A stretch of 64,000 nucleotides of DNA, from NCBI GenBank assembly GCA_016715905.1, contig JADJXI010000003.1, positions 310,001 through 374,000 on the forward strand, read 5' to 3'. The notes beneath the pieces are model-generated. The model did not search any database and was not told the origin of the DNA. It was given only the letters and a program-made list of their open reading frames with translations. Position numbers and translations under genes: made by a program. This DNA comes from Sphingobacteriaceae bacterium (GTDB taxonomy: Bacteria > Bacteroidota > Bacteroidia > B-17B0 > Aurantibacillaceae). How positions within the stretch are numbered: the first letter of the stretch is position 1; the number at the start of each line of letters is the position of its first letter. This document shows, piece after piece, positions 37,801-46,409 of the stretch.

Positions 37801-38443
37801 AAAGCTAAACCAATTTACTGTGAAAATTGAAGATGTTACCAAGTCTGTCAGAGGTATTTTAGCCGATAAGACTGAATATTCAGAAAAGCAGAAAAAAGGT
37901 CAAGAGCCTGTATTCATTGGTAAATTGGATAGATACTTTATTGAGCCTGACAATTTCCAGTTTATTGACTACGGTGACAATCTTAAGGAAAAACCATCAT
38001 CCTTCGACTTTTTTAGGGGAGAAAGAATTTTAATTCGTAGAATAGTAAATAGACAGTTCAGAATAATGGCATCTATTACTAACGAAAAATTCGTTACTAA
38101 GAAGGATATATATACGTTCAAAATTACTAACAGTAAATACACTCCTTACTTGTTACTTGCAATTATCAATTCAAAACTCATATCTTATTTGAAAACTAAG
38201 GGGTCGGCTTCCGCAAAAAAAGATGATTTTACACAATTAACCTTAAACGATATTAGACAAATATTTATTCCAACAGCTCAAAAAAAAGACGAAGAGCGGA
38301 TAAAGGTATTGGTGAATAAATTATTAGAAATGAAAACAATAGAAAATAGTAATGTCGATAAAATTGAAAAGGAACTAGATGAGATAGTTTATGGCTTGTA
38401 TAAACTTTCAGATGAAGAAATAAAAATTATTGAATCTAATTAA
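34820..38443 (+). CDS. type IIG restriction-modification enzyme (Eco57I-like nuclease-methyltransferase)
   Basis: A single chain combining endonuclease and N6-adenine methyltransferase. The N-terminal nuclease is supported by D75 and E93-V-K95 (ILEVKKPSNK), a PD-(D/E)xK pattern. The SAM-binding motif is DPAVGSGHFL (550-559) and the catalytic motif NPPYG (844-848). A coiled-coil-like insertion lies around 700-810. The C-terminal part (GILADKTEYSEKQKK onward, LLAIINSKLISYL) is a target-recognition domain. 1207 residues is usual. BREX PglX is an alternative, but the N-terminal nuclease motif and lack of other BREX genes argue against it. Confidence 0.88.
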   Translation: MKLNIYNPKQALNKAYLKEKVSRDNIELFKKNLSTLIGKIDEQESEEHLKNVISDFLKDTWYKETNEINTKDRKDLVIHTGKTTKEPVGVILEVKKPSNKSEMMTEAKPNAKALHELVLYYLRERIEHNNIDIKYLVVTNIYEWFIIDEVWFEKNVFRNLKLKKDFENWKLSGNDTKFFYESIAKPFLETITEKLDCTYFDLRAFENIITNEDKKDDNKLIALYKLLSPVHLLKQPFANDSNTLDTKFYSELLHIIGLEEVKEGSKKLIKRKEKQDPASILENTIMKLEDKDSLRGITNLSTFGDTKKDQLFNVALELSITWINRILFLKLLEAQLFKYHKGNADYIFLNHKTIHDFDELSNLFFQVLAERQSKRREHLKEKFKRVPYLNSSLFERTELERQTFDISGLDNRLELKLTSTTVLKNESGKRKTGELTTLQYLFDFLDAYDFTSEGSEEIQEQNKNLINASVLGLIFEKINGYKDGSFFTPGFVTMYMCRETIRRSVIQKFNEQYKIDCETFDDLKNFIASKFKAKDILEFNKVINELKICDPAVGSGHFLVSALNEVIAIKAELGILADKEGLRLTGYEVKIENDELIVTYNDNTEIFEYSVTTNSITKETQRVQKTLFHEKESIIENSLFGVDINPNSVKICRLRLWIELLKNAYYTEESKFTELETLPNIDINIKCGNSLISRFPLDSDLKKALKGKWNIETYKIAVHSYHEAENKEEKRKLEELIDTIKKDFRTEIGTNDPRKKRLSKLKEELFLKTVSPKLELDIEMKKGGVKLEKEKVKKLTDEINKIEQELKDIENNKIYENAFEWRFEFPEVLDKEGNFNGFDVVIGNPPYGVNFEQQEKQIIFNYYKATDDIYTMFIEKGINITNTVGNISFITPIFWLTGEKYFKTRKLIHDKAHLNLGITLPYDVFTDAYVDTGIYSFSKNFSSEISNVYEFEPREKVDYEILNSLKLDTIQKQEWQNDPELKIVFNNTSRSLLSKLNQFTVKIEDVTKSVRGILADKTEYSEKQKKGQEPVFIGKLDRYFIEPDNFQFIDYGDNLKEKPSSFDFFRGERILIRRIVNRQFRIMASITNEKFVTKKDIYTFKITNSKYTPYLLLAIINSKLISYLKTKGSASAKKDDFTQLTLNDIRQIFIPTAQKKDEERIKVLVNKLLEMKTIENSNVDKIEKELDEIVYGLYKLSDEEIKIIESN

Positions 38444-38451
38444 TTCACTAA

Positions 38452-40011
38452 ATGAAAAGCATTGAAAAAATAAAACTACAGAACTTTAAGCGCTTTAAAT
38501 CGCTGTCAATTGATTTTGCGCCTGACATCAATATTCTCGTTGGCGATAATGAGTCAGGTAAAAGCTCAGTTCTATCTGCAATTAATTTAGTGCTTAGCGG
38601 CAGTACACACAAGGTAGAAAGTGCTGGCCTTGAAAGTTTATTCAATTCTGATGTGATAAGGGAATATTTGCAAACGGAAAAGAAAATTGAAGAATTACCT
38701 GTATTGTTTATTGAAGTTTATTTAAATGAACAAAATAATGCGGACCTAAACGGTAATTTCAATTCTGAACGAAAGATGTGTGATGGCTTACGTCTTGAAT
38801 GTTCGCCAAATGATGATTTAAGCAAAGAGATAAAAGAGATCCTCCTACAGCCTGAAACAAATTTTCCGTTCGAATATTACAGTATAAAATTTAACACTTT
38901 TCAAGGCGAAGGATTTACTGGTTACAGAAGATATGTTAAGCATTTATTGATTGACAATTCTCTTATAAGTAGTGAATATGCAATTAAGGAATTTGTTAAG
39001 GATATGTACAATAGCTACGCAGATATTGTGGAAAAGAACAAACATCAAAATGAATATCGGAAACACAAGGATGGCTTTAAAACAAATGTTCTCACTAATT
39101 TGAACGCAAAGCTTACAGAGTATAATTTTTCCTTGAAGAATAATTCCAAAGCAAATCTCGAAACTGATTTAACGCTTTGCGAAGACGAAATTAGTATTGA
39201 CAATAAAGGTAAGGGCAAACAATGCTTTATTAAAACAGAATTTGCCTTAAACAAAAAAGAAAAGAACCTTGATTTCGTCTTAATTGAAGAACCCGAAAAT
39301 CATCTCAGCCATATAAATATGAAAAGGCTGATTTTAAAAATAAATGAATCCACTGAAAAGCAACTTTTTATTTCAACTCATAGCAATATGATTAGCTCAA
39401 GATTGGATTTGCGTAAGTCAATTCTTCTCAACAGCAATTCAAATATCCCCATTAAACTTCAAAATCTTCCTGAGAGCACAGCAAAGTTTTTTATAAAGGC
39501 TCCGGAAAATAATATTCTAGATTTTATACTTTCTGAAAAAGTAATTCTTGTTGAAGGTGATGCTGAATTTATTTTGATGGAAGCGTTCTACAGAAAGGTA
39601 CTGTCTGAAGAATTAGCAAATTCAGGAGTACATATACTGTCAGTTGGCGGCACAAGTTTTAAAAGATACCTTGATGTTGCAAAGCAATTAAAAATAAAAA
39701 CAGTTGTAATTCGCGATAACGATGGGAAGTATCAGGATAATTGTATTGATTTATTCACCGAATATACAGAAGACTACATAAAGGTCTTTGGTGATTCTGA
39801 TAACACGAGATCAACATTTGAAATTTGCATATACCAAGACAACAAGGCTATCTGTGATGGTCTATTTAGTGCTGGCCGTAAAACATTATCAGTTCAGGAA
39901 TACATGCTTAAAAACAAAGCGGGTGTAGCTTTAGAACTACTTGAAAAGAAAGCAGCTGATCTTAATGTTCCAAAATATATTGAAGACGCGATTAAATGGA
40001 TAAAAGTGTAA
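38452..40011 (+). CDS. OLD-family ATPase-TOPRIM nuclease (GajA-like)
   Basis: An overcoming-lysogeny-defect nuclease. The N-terminal ABC-type ATPase has Walker A GDNESGKSS (31-39), a signature-like region NKGKGKQCFIKTEFALN and Walker B VLIEEPENHLS (E279/E280). The C-terminal TOPRIM has E368 in VILVEGDAE and D422-x-D424 in VVIRDNDGKY. 519 residues is slightly short compared with B. cereus GajA (about 580). The next gene, a UvrD-like helicase, overlaps by 16 bases; the OLD plus helicase pairing defines class 2 OLD, i.e. Gabija. 8 bases separate it from the restriction enzyme. Confidence 0.9.
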   Translation: MKSIEKIKLQNFKRFKSLSIDFAPDINILVGDNESGKSSVLSAINLVLSGSTHKVESAGLESLFNSDVIREYLQTEKKIEELPVLFIEVYLNEQNNADLNGNFNSERKMCDGLRLECSPNDDLSKEIKEILLQPETNFPFEYYSIKFNTFQGEGFTGYRRYVKHLLIDNSLISSEYAIKEFVKDMYNSYADIVEKNKHQNEYRKHKDGFKTNVLTNLNAKLTEYNFSLKNNSKANLETDLTLCEDEISIDNKGKGKQCFIKTEFALNKKEKNLDFVLIEEPENHLSHINMKRLILKINESTEKQLFISTHSNMISSRLDLRKSILLNSNSNIPIKLQNLPESTAKFFIKAPENNILDFILSEKVILVEGDAEFILMEAFYRKVLSEELANSGVHILSVGGTSFKRYLDVAKQLKIKTVVIRDNDGKYQDNCIDLFTEYTEDYIKVFGDSDNTRSTFEICIYQDNKAICDGLFSAGRKTLSVQEYMLKNKAGVALELLEKKAADLNVPKYIEDAIKWIKV

Positions 40012-41018
40012 TATTTGCAGTAGCAGGTTCGGGTAAAACAACCCATATTATTAATCAATTAAATTTGACTGATCCTGTATTGATTGTTACCTATACTACC
40101 AGCAACCTAGACAACATTAGAACAAGCATATTAAAAAAGTTCGGTTACTTTCCTGCAAACATTAAACTCCTTTCTTACTTTACTTTTATTCATAGTTTTT
40201 GTTACAAGCCGTTTCTTACTGCTACTTATAGAACAAAAGGAATATTTTATAAGCCCAACGCCAATAATTATGCGAAAAATGAAGCCCGGTATATTACAAA
40301 TGGAGGAAGGTTGTATAGCAATCGCATATCAAAATTTTTGCAAGAAAATAAAGTATTGGACGATATTAATGCAAGGCTAAAAAAATACTACAAGTACCTT
40401 TACATTGACGAGATTCAGGATTTTGCAGGTAATGATTTCAATTTTATTAAAAGTTTAGCAAAAGCAGATATTAATATTTTAATGGTTGGTGATTTTTATC
40501 AGCACACTTTTGATACAAGTCGAGACGGTATAGTTAATAAAACGCTGCATGACGATTATGCAAAGTATCAGGCACAATTCGCCCAAATGGGCTTGAAAGT
40601 AGATACAACAACACTCAACAAGAGTTATAGGTGTAGTCCAACGGTCTGCGAGTTTATTACAAAGTCCATTGGGATAAATATTGAATCGCACCGAACAGAT
40701 GCAGTTAGTATCAATGTTGTAAGTGATGAAAGTGAAGCACAAACAATTCTTTCAGACAATGAAATTATTAAACTGTTTTATCAAAAACACTACGCTTATA
40801 ACTGCTATTCTAAAAATTGGGGCGATTGCAAGGGGGAAGATAAATACAATACAGTATGTGTCGTGTTGAATAGAACAACACAAGAGAAATTTAGTACCAA
40901 TACCTTGCGCGATTTGCCGGCAGTGTCAAAAAATAAGCTGTATGTAGCTTGTTCAAGACCAAAACGCGACTTGTATTTTGTCCCTGAATCAAACATGAAA
41001 AAAATAGATGTAAACTAA
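39996..41018 (+). CDS. short UvrD-like SF1 helicase (GajB-like)
   Basis: Partner of the OLD nuclease. SF1 motifs: Walker A AGSGKTT (residues 10-16, almost at the N-terminus), DEIQD (138-142), GDFYQHTFD after it, NKSYR (208-212), and motif VI LYVACSRPKRDL (315-326). At 340 residues it is clearly smaller than typical GajB (about 490) and lacks room for 1B/2B accessory domains and an N-terminal Q motif. It overlaps the nuclease gene by 16 bases, implying coupled expression. It could be a nucleotide sensor more than a processive helicase. Confidence 0.85.
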   Translation: MDKSVIFAVAGSGKTTHIINQLNLTDPVLIVTYTTSNLDNIRTSILKKFGYFPANIKLLSYFTFIHSFCYKPFLTATYRTKGIFYKPNANNYAKNEARYITNGGRLYSNRISKFLQENKVLDDINARLKKYYKYLYIDEIQDFAGNDFNFIKSLAKADINILMVGDFYQHTFDTSRDGIVNKTLHDDYAKYQAQFAQMGLKVDTTTLNKSYRCSPTVCEFITKSIGINIESHRTDAVSINVVSDESEAQTILSDNEIIKLFYQKHYAYNCYSKNWGDCKGEDKYNTVCVVLNRTTQEKFSTNTLRDLPAVSKNKLYVACSRPKRDLYFVPESNMKKIDVN

Positions 41019-41038
41019 GATAAAAAAAATAATATAAA

Positions 41039-44000
41039 ATGAATTTCATCCATTATACAAAGGCTTTTGAAAAGGCTGTAGACGAATCTAAGAAACAGCA
41101 CATTTATAAAAAAATTGCAGAGCTTCGTTTTATTGACAAACCTGAATTGTTAAATTCAATTGATTCATACACGAAAGGGATTTTAGTATTGAAATTTCAT
41201 GGAGCGCTTACGTGCAGAATAATAATACAATCTGAGTGGATAGAAATAAACGATGACCGCGTTCACGTTCTATTTGTAAGAGATTTTATTTCTAAAAAAG
41301 GTTTTGATTACTTCTGGGGTAGTGTAACTCACCCAATATTGAGATCGGGAGACTGGCTTTCTCAAAATCCATTACCTAATGAGGAAATGACTTTGTTTAA
41401 GAAAGAGTATATCGCTGCTTTCAAACTTAATGATAAGAAAAAACTCCCATTGCCTACTGACCTTACAAAATGGCTTTCGGATTTTAAAATCTCTTTAAAT
41501 TTTGATATTTATGAAAGAGAAGCTTGGGTACTTTATTCAAACAATAGATCGATAGATGGCTTACAAGAAAAGCATGTTATTTTTTTCCGTGACACTTTAA
41601 GGGCAATATTGGAGCCAAACAAAAATTCTAAAGTAATTCAAAATCTTCTTGATCAGGATGAACAAATTTATAGCGCAATCTACGAACCATTTAATGTTGG
41701 AATTATTTACAGTCAGTTTAATGATGCTGGTGGAAGAAAAATTATTCTATATGATGGAGCTCATTTAAAGGAACAAAAAGAGAGATGGGAAAAGGCAATA
41801 AGTAATTTAAGCAAAGAAGGTGGGAAAGTTAAAGGAGATGTTTTAAATATCAGCAAAGATGCATTTAGAGCATACCCAAAATGGATTGTCACTAATGATA
41901 ATGATGAGTTATGGTTTGCAATACAAAGATTTGATGGTTCAAATAATTTATCCCTTTTACCAGAGCAAGTACATTTTCTAAATAATTTTGAGTTCCCTGC
42001 ATATATAAATGGTCAAGCAGGTAGTGGTAAATCCACAATGTTATACTATTTGTTTGCCAATGTATATTTTTATAAATGTGCGGGCCAGGTATCTGGTGAT
42101 ATTATTTTTTTAACTGAAAACGATAAGCTATTGGAACATACTTGCAAGTCAATAATTGGTTTGCTTAGTAATAACCCAGAGTTTAACGCTGGTTTATCAA
42201 TAGAGGAACGTAACAATATTAGAAATCATTTCTCATCATTCAGGAGTTTCTTGATGGGGATTTTACCCGATGACGTAAGGCAGCAATTTGGCGATGAAAA
42301 ATATTTAGACTTTGCAAAATTCAAGGATAAATTTAATGCTAGATTTATAAATCGTAAACATTCGGCCGAAGAAGTTTGGTTTGTAATTTCGACCTATGTA
42401 TATGGTTATTTTGAATTTAATAATATTAATACTGTAGCAAAGTATACTGATGAAGTCAACGGAATTCCATCTAAATTTCGTATTGTTAGCCCCGATAATT
42501 TCGACCAAATAGTTACCAATTATTTGTCATTCTATGATAAATTAATTGAAGATGGTTGGTGGGACAAAATTACAATTGTCAGAAAAATTCGCGAATATTT
42601 TCCGGGGCCAATCCCAAAACAATACACAGTAGTTTTTTGTGATGAAGCTCAAGATTTTAGCAGGATTGAACTTCGCTTAATAATTCAATCTTCTGAATTT
42701 ATTAAATATGATTTGACAGAGATTAATCAAGTGCCAATTGTTTTTGCGGGTGATGCATTGCAAACAGTAAGTCCTACAGGTTTTTCTGACACACGCTTGC
42801 ATCAGATGTATTACGAAGCATTTGAAGATGCTAATTTTAAATATGACAAAACAAGATCCACCTATAATCCTGAATATAATTATCGCTCATTGTTGCCAAT
42901 TGTTCGATTAGCAAATATAATTCAGAATTTCAGAAAAGAGGCTTTAAAAGAAGATGTTGTAATAAAACAATTTGCCAAAAGGGAAAATCTCAATGCATCA
43001 ATTCCTATAGCTCATTCTATTGAGTGGTTAAGTTCTGAAGGTATAAGAACCAAATTTGAGGAAAAGTTTAAGTACAAATCATTTATAGTGCCGGTTGATT
43101 TAAATGAAGAGGTGGAGTATATTAAAACACAAAATTTGCTTTTCGAAAAGTTCGTTGATATTAAAAGCAGTATTGACGCTAAAGGGGCAGAGTATTCTCA
43201 AGTCGTAGTATATGGGTTTGCTGATTACTACATAAAAGAATTTGGTGAATTAAAATGGTCAACTGTTGAGTATGATTTTAAGAAAAAGTTCTTTTTTAAT
43301 AAGTTATATGTTGCCATAACTAGAGCGCAAAATGAACTAATAGTCATAGATAGTGATAATGGTTGTGAAAAATTTTGGAAACCGTTATTGAATATCCCAA
43401 CTCAAGTAAAAAGATGGGAAGAATATCAAGATATTAATGAAGTTTTGCCAATTAAACCTGAAACAGGGTTGCAAAACATTCAAGATAGTTCGCCTGATGA
43501 GGCATTACAAAATGCAAAGGTTGATATGGAACAAGGCATTATTGATAAAAACGTTGCGCGACTAATTGTTGCTTCAAATGTTTTTTTAATGCTTGGCAAA
43601 GTTGAAGAGGCAAATAGTTGTTTAGGGCATAAAGAGATTATCAAGGGAAATTGGGATGCGGCAGGTAGTCATTTCGTTAAAGCTAAAAATTTAAAAGAGG
43701 CTTCAAAGGCATTCTTTAATGGCAAAAATTGGGGACAACTCTTAAATTCTCCAACAAAAACTTTAAGTGGCCATAAGCAAGAATTAAGGGTGTTAATTGC
43801 ACATTTAATGAAAGATGTTAAGATTGATAGATCAGCCCTTACTAAATTGTATGATTTAAGACATGTGTTGCATGATGTACTTCGTGATATTAATTGGTTC
43901 CCTGAATTAATTAAAACCTTAAAGAGTACTGTAAGCAACATAACCTCGTTGGAAACGAAGCGTGAATTTGCTTTAATCCTTGAGTCGATTGCAAGAGAAC

Positions 44001-45712
44001 ATGATTTAGATTTATGGGAAGTTATTGGTGAATTATATTTTGAAACAAAACAATTTAAATTTGCAATTGAGGCATGGGGGAGAAAAATAAATGCTTTGGA
44101 GATTCCTCAATATCCACAAAAATATATATTGGCTCATATTGAACGATCAAAAGACGAGGCTAATGTTTATGACGAATTATTATGGTGTGGTAGATTTATT
44201 TTTCAGTCCAATGATCATAATGAAAAAATAAGTTATTCAAAAAGAATTCAAACAATAAATAGCGATACTGATTTTAAAATCTCAACAAGTGAAATACAAT
44301 TGGAACTATTACAATCCATTCTTGTTGCTCATATAATTATAGGTAATACTCACGAAGTAATTGAGTTGAGTAAAGAAGTTGAGTCCAGAATAAGCAATAC
44401 TGCAAGAGTGGATTATTATGCTTATTGCCTTTCTAATTGTTCATCAAATGAGATTGCGGTTTTCTTAAAAGAAAGATGGGCTAAAGGCATGTGGTTAAAT
44501 CAACCAAAGACTTCAATCGATGAATATATTCTCAAACTTAATGAAGAATTTAAAAGGAATAATTTTCCATTCAAGGATTCTAATTTTGACTGGACTAAAG
44601 AAGAATTAGCATTGCTTTCAGATGTTCCAGTTCAATTTAGCATTGATCCTGCAGATCATTTAAGAAACATACAGGTAATTGCATTTAGGAAATTTGAGAA
44701 TATAGAAATTCAGAATGTTGGTCAATTTAATTTAATCCTTGGAGATAATAATTCAGGAAAAACAACCATCTTGGAAGCACTTCTATTTTCTTCGAATCCT
44801 GATCAATGTATTTTTAATTTTCTTTATGCCAAGAGGCAACGTAATAATAATGCTGAAAAAAATAGCGATTATCAATTAATCGAGTCTTTGATAAATCGTA
44901 AGTCAAAAGATATAGGATTAGGGTTCAATTTCAAAGAAGGCAGGCGATATTGGTCATATAAGCTTAGGTACCCGACATTAAAAGAGCTATTTGCAAAATA
45001 TGAAGTTGAAAAATTAGATCCTAAAAATTATTTGGCAATTGAAACAGGGGCAGGTAATGTTTACCTAAGTGAATCAATACAAGAGATGGAAAAGTATTTT
45101 AGCGATCCTCAAAAGCTAAGTAAAATACCTTATGTTCCATTTGGAAAAGGATATTTCGACAAGCTCGCCTCAATTTATCATAGTGAAATTGGTTCAAAAA
45201 GAGGATTAAGGGGCGATTTCATAGAACAAATGAAAACATTCATTCCTGAAATAGTTGATATTTCTATAGATCCAGAAACTGACACTATTAAAATCGAGGA
45301 AGAAATTAATGGGGTTGATTATGGATCATCCTTAAATGATTTTGGAGAAGGCGCAAATAAACTGTTCAGAATATTGGTTCAGTTGCATGCTTCTAAAGGA
45401 AAACGCCTCATGATTGATGAAATTGATGCGGGAATACATTATAGTAGATTTAAAGAATTTTGGAAGGTTATTTTAAGTACTGCCAAGGAATATGACGTTC
45501 AAATTTTTTGTACTACACATAATGACGAATGCATAAAATATTTTTGGGAGGTGCTTCAAGAAAGTCAATTCGAGTGTTGTAGGGAAAAATCTAGGACAAT
45601 TACTTTTGAACTTCATACTAAAACGGATGCTATAGTACCGATTGTAAGAGATTATGAGAATATGCTTTATTCAGACGAACATGGTTTAGAAGTTAGAGGC
45701 GGAAAGATATGA
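41039..45712 (+). CDS. giant fusion: UvrD/Rep-like helicase + helical linker + SMC/OLD-type ABC ATPase
   Basis: 1557 residues with two P-loop engines. Residues 1-320: unassigned N-terminal domain. Residues 325-790: SF1 helicase with Walker A GQAGSGKST (325-333), DEAQD (535-539), GDALQ (571-575), YNYRS (613-617), DAKGAEY (713-719) and VAITRAQ (758-764). Residues ~830-1200: helical, TPR-like repeats. Residues 1215-1557: ABC ATPase with GDNNSGKTT (1235-1243), signature-like NDFGEGANKL (from 1433), Walker B RLMIDEIDAG (D1460, E1461) and switch His in TTHND (1492-1496). No TOPRIM is present; the next gene, overlapping by 4 bases, supplies one. I know no described system with this architecture. Confidence 0.85.
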   Translation: MNFIHYTKAFEKAVDESKKQHIYKKIAELRFIDKPELLNSIDSYTKGILVLKFHGALTCRIIIQSEWIEINDDRVHVLFVRDFISKKGFDYFWGSVTHPILRSGDWLSQNPLPNEEMTLFKKEYIAAFKLNDKKKLPLPTDLTKWLSDFKISLNFDIYEREAWVLYSNNRSIDGLQEKHVIFFRDTLRAILEPNKNSKVIQNLLDQDEQIYSAIYEPFNVGIIYSQFNDAGGRKIILYDGAHLKEQKERWEKAISNLSKEGGKVKGDVLNISKDAFRAYPKWIVTNDNDELWFAIQRFDGSNNLSLLPEQVHFLNNFEFPAYINGQAGSGKSTMLYYLFANVYFYKCAGQVSGDIIFLTENDKLLEHTCKSIIGLLSNNPEFNAGLSIEERNNIRNHFSSFRSFLMGILPDDVRQQFGDEKYLDFAKFKDKFNARFINRKHSAEEVWFVISTYVYGYFEFNNINTVAKYTDEVNGIPSKFRIVSPDNFDQIVTNYLSFYDKLIEDGWWDKITIVRKIREYFPGPIPKQYTVVFCDEAQDFSRIELRLIIQSSEFIKYDLTEINQVPIVFAGDALQTVSPTGFSDTRLHQMYYEAFEDANFKYDKTRSTYNPEYNYRSLLPIVRLANIIQNFRKEALKEDVVIKQFAKRENLNASIPIAHSIEWLSSEGIRTKFEEKFKYKSFIVPVDLNEEVEYIKTQNLLFEKFVDIKSSIDAKGAEYSQVVVYGFADYYIKEFGELKWSTVEYDFKKKFFFNKLYVAITRAQNELIVIDSDNGCEKFWKPLLNIPTQVKRWEEYQDINEVLPIKPETGLQNIQDSSPDEALQNAKVDMEQGIIDKNVARLIVASNVFLMLGKVEEANSCLGHKEIIKGNWDAAGSHFVKAKNLKEASKAFFNGKNWGQLLNSPTKTLSGHKQELRVLIAHLMKDVKIDRSALTKLYDLRHVLHDVLRDINWFPELIKTLKSTVSNITSLETKREFALILESIAREHDLDLWEVIGELYFETKQFKFAIEAWGRKINALEIPQYPQKYILAHIERSKDEANVYDELLWCGRFIFQSNDHNEKISYSKRIQTINSDTDFKISTSEIQLELLQSILVAHIIIGNTHEVIELSKEVESRISNTARVDYYAYCLSNCSSNEIAVFLKERWAKGMWLNQPKTSIDEYILKLNEEFKRNNFPFKDSNFDWTKEELALLSDVPVQFSIDPADHLRNIQVIAFRKFENIEIQNVGQFNLILGDNNSGKTTILEALLFSSNPDQCIFNFLYAKRQRNNNAEKNSDYQLIESLINRKSKDIGLGFNFKEGRRYWSYKLRYPTLKELFAKYEVEKLDPKNYLAIETGAGNVYLSESIQEMEKYFSDPQKLSKIPYVPFGKGYFDKLASIYHSEIGSKRGLRGDFIEQMKTFIPEIVDISIDPETDTIKIEEEINGVDYGSSLNDFGEGANKLFRILVQLHASKGKRLMIDEIDAGIHYSRFKEFWKVILSTAKEYDVQIFCTTHNDECIKYFWEVLQESQFECCREKSRTITFELHTKTDAIVPIVRDYENMLYSDEHGLEVRGGKI

Positions 45713-46392
45713 GGACAATAAAGTTATATGTGGAGGGTAAAGGTGACTTCCTATTTGTCATTCATTTATTAGAAGCGATGTTTGGATATAAATTAAGTAT
45801 TGATATTAGAAAATTACAAGCGCATTATTCCGAACATAAAAAAATATACCTTTCTGTTGGGACGTTTACTACTCAAGAGGGGCACGGTGGAATTGACTCA
45901 ACAAAAATAAATGCAGTTCTTAAACAGATAAATGATGTTGATTCAAGATTAGGTGTTGAGAGTGTTTTTTTAATAGACGCTGATACAAAGCATCACGTTA
46001 ACCCACCAGGCGGTATCGAAGCGAGATCAAAACATATGGAGGAACTTAAAAAATCAACGGATTTTAAATATTTTCTTATACCTACAAATGAAATTGACGG
46101 AAATCTAGAAACAATTCTGCAGTCTATAATTTGCACCAACGGGAAGAATTTTTACAAATGTTTACATGATTATGCAGAAAGTCTTATTGCTTTAAATGAT
46201 AGTGATAGACCAACATATGTTAAAGAGAACCCGAAACTTGAAAAGGAAAGAATTGGTTGGTATATATACATGATGGAGGGCAAAAGAAGTAAACAAGATA
46301 AGGACAGGATTAATCCAGAATTATGGGATTTGAATTCTGAAATTCTTAATCCACTGAAAGTATTTTTAAAGTCAATAATTAAAAACGAGTAA
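45709..46392 (+). CDS. stand-alone TOPRIM (DUF3226-like) nuclease candidate
   Basis: 227 residues. The TOPRIM residues are E9 in LYVEGKGDF and D90-x-D92 in VFLIDADTK, with a conserved PTNEIDGNLETIL stretch (125-137) typical of DUF3226-like proteins. The TOPRIM is detached from its ATPase and encoded immediately after the ABC domain of the 1557-residue fusion (ATGA overlap), so the two are almost certainly partners, as AriA/AriB are in PARIS or the halves of an OLD protein. Nuclease activity is inferred. It is the last gene of the defence operon. Confidence 0.8.
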   Translation: MRTIKLYVEGKGDFLFVIHLLEAMFGYKLSIDIRKLQAHYSEHKKIYLSVGTFTTQEGHGGIDSTKINAVLKQINDVDSRLGVESVFLIDADTKHHVNPPGGIEARSKHMEELKKSTDFKYFLIPTNEIDGNLETILQSIICTNGKNFYKCLHDYAESLIALNDSDRPTYVKENPKLEKERIGWYIYMMEGKRSKQDKDRINPELWDLNSEILNPLKVFLKSIIKNE

Positions 46393-46409
46393 ATTAATAT
46401 TCTTATCCC

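Noticed and set aside
34820..38443. BREX PglX methyltransferase
   Set aside because: The N-terminal D75...E93-V-K95 nuclease motif and absence of other BREX genes favour a type IIG restriction-modification enzyme.
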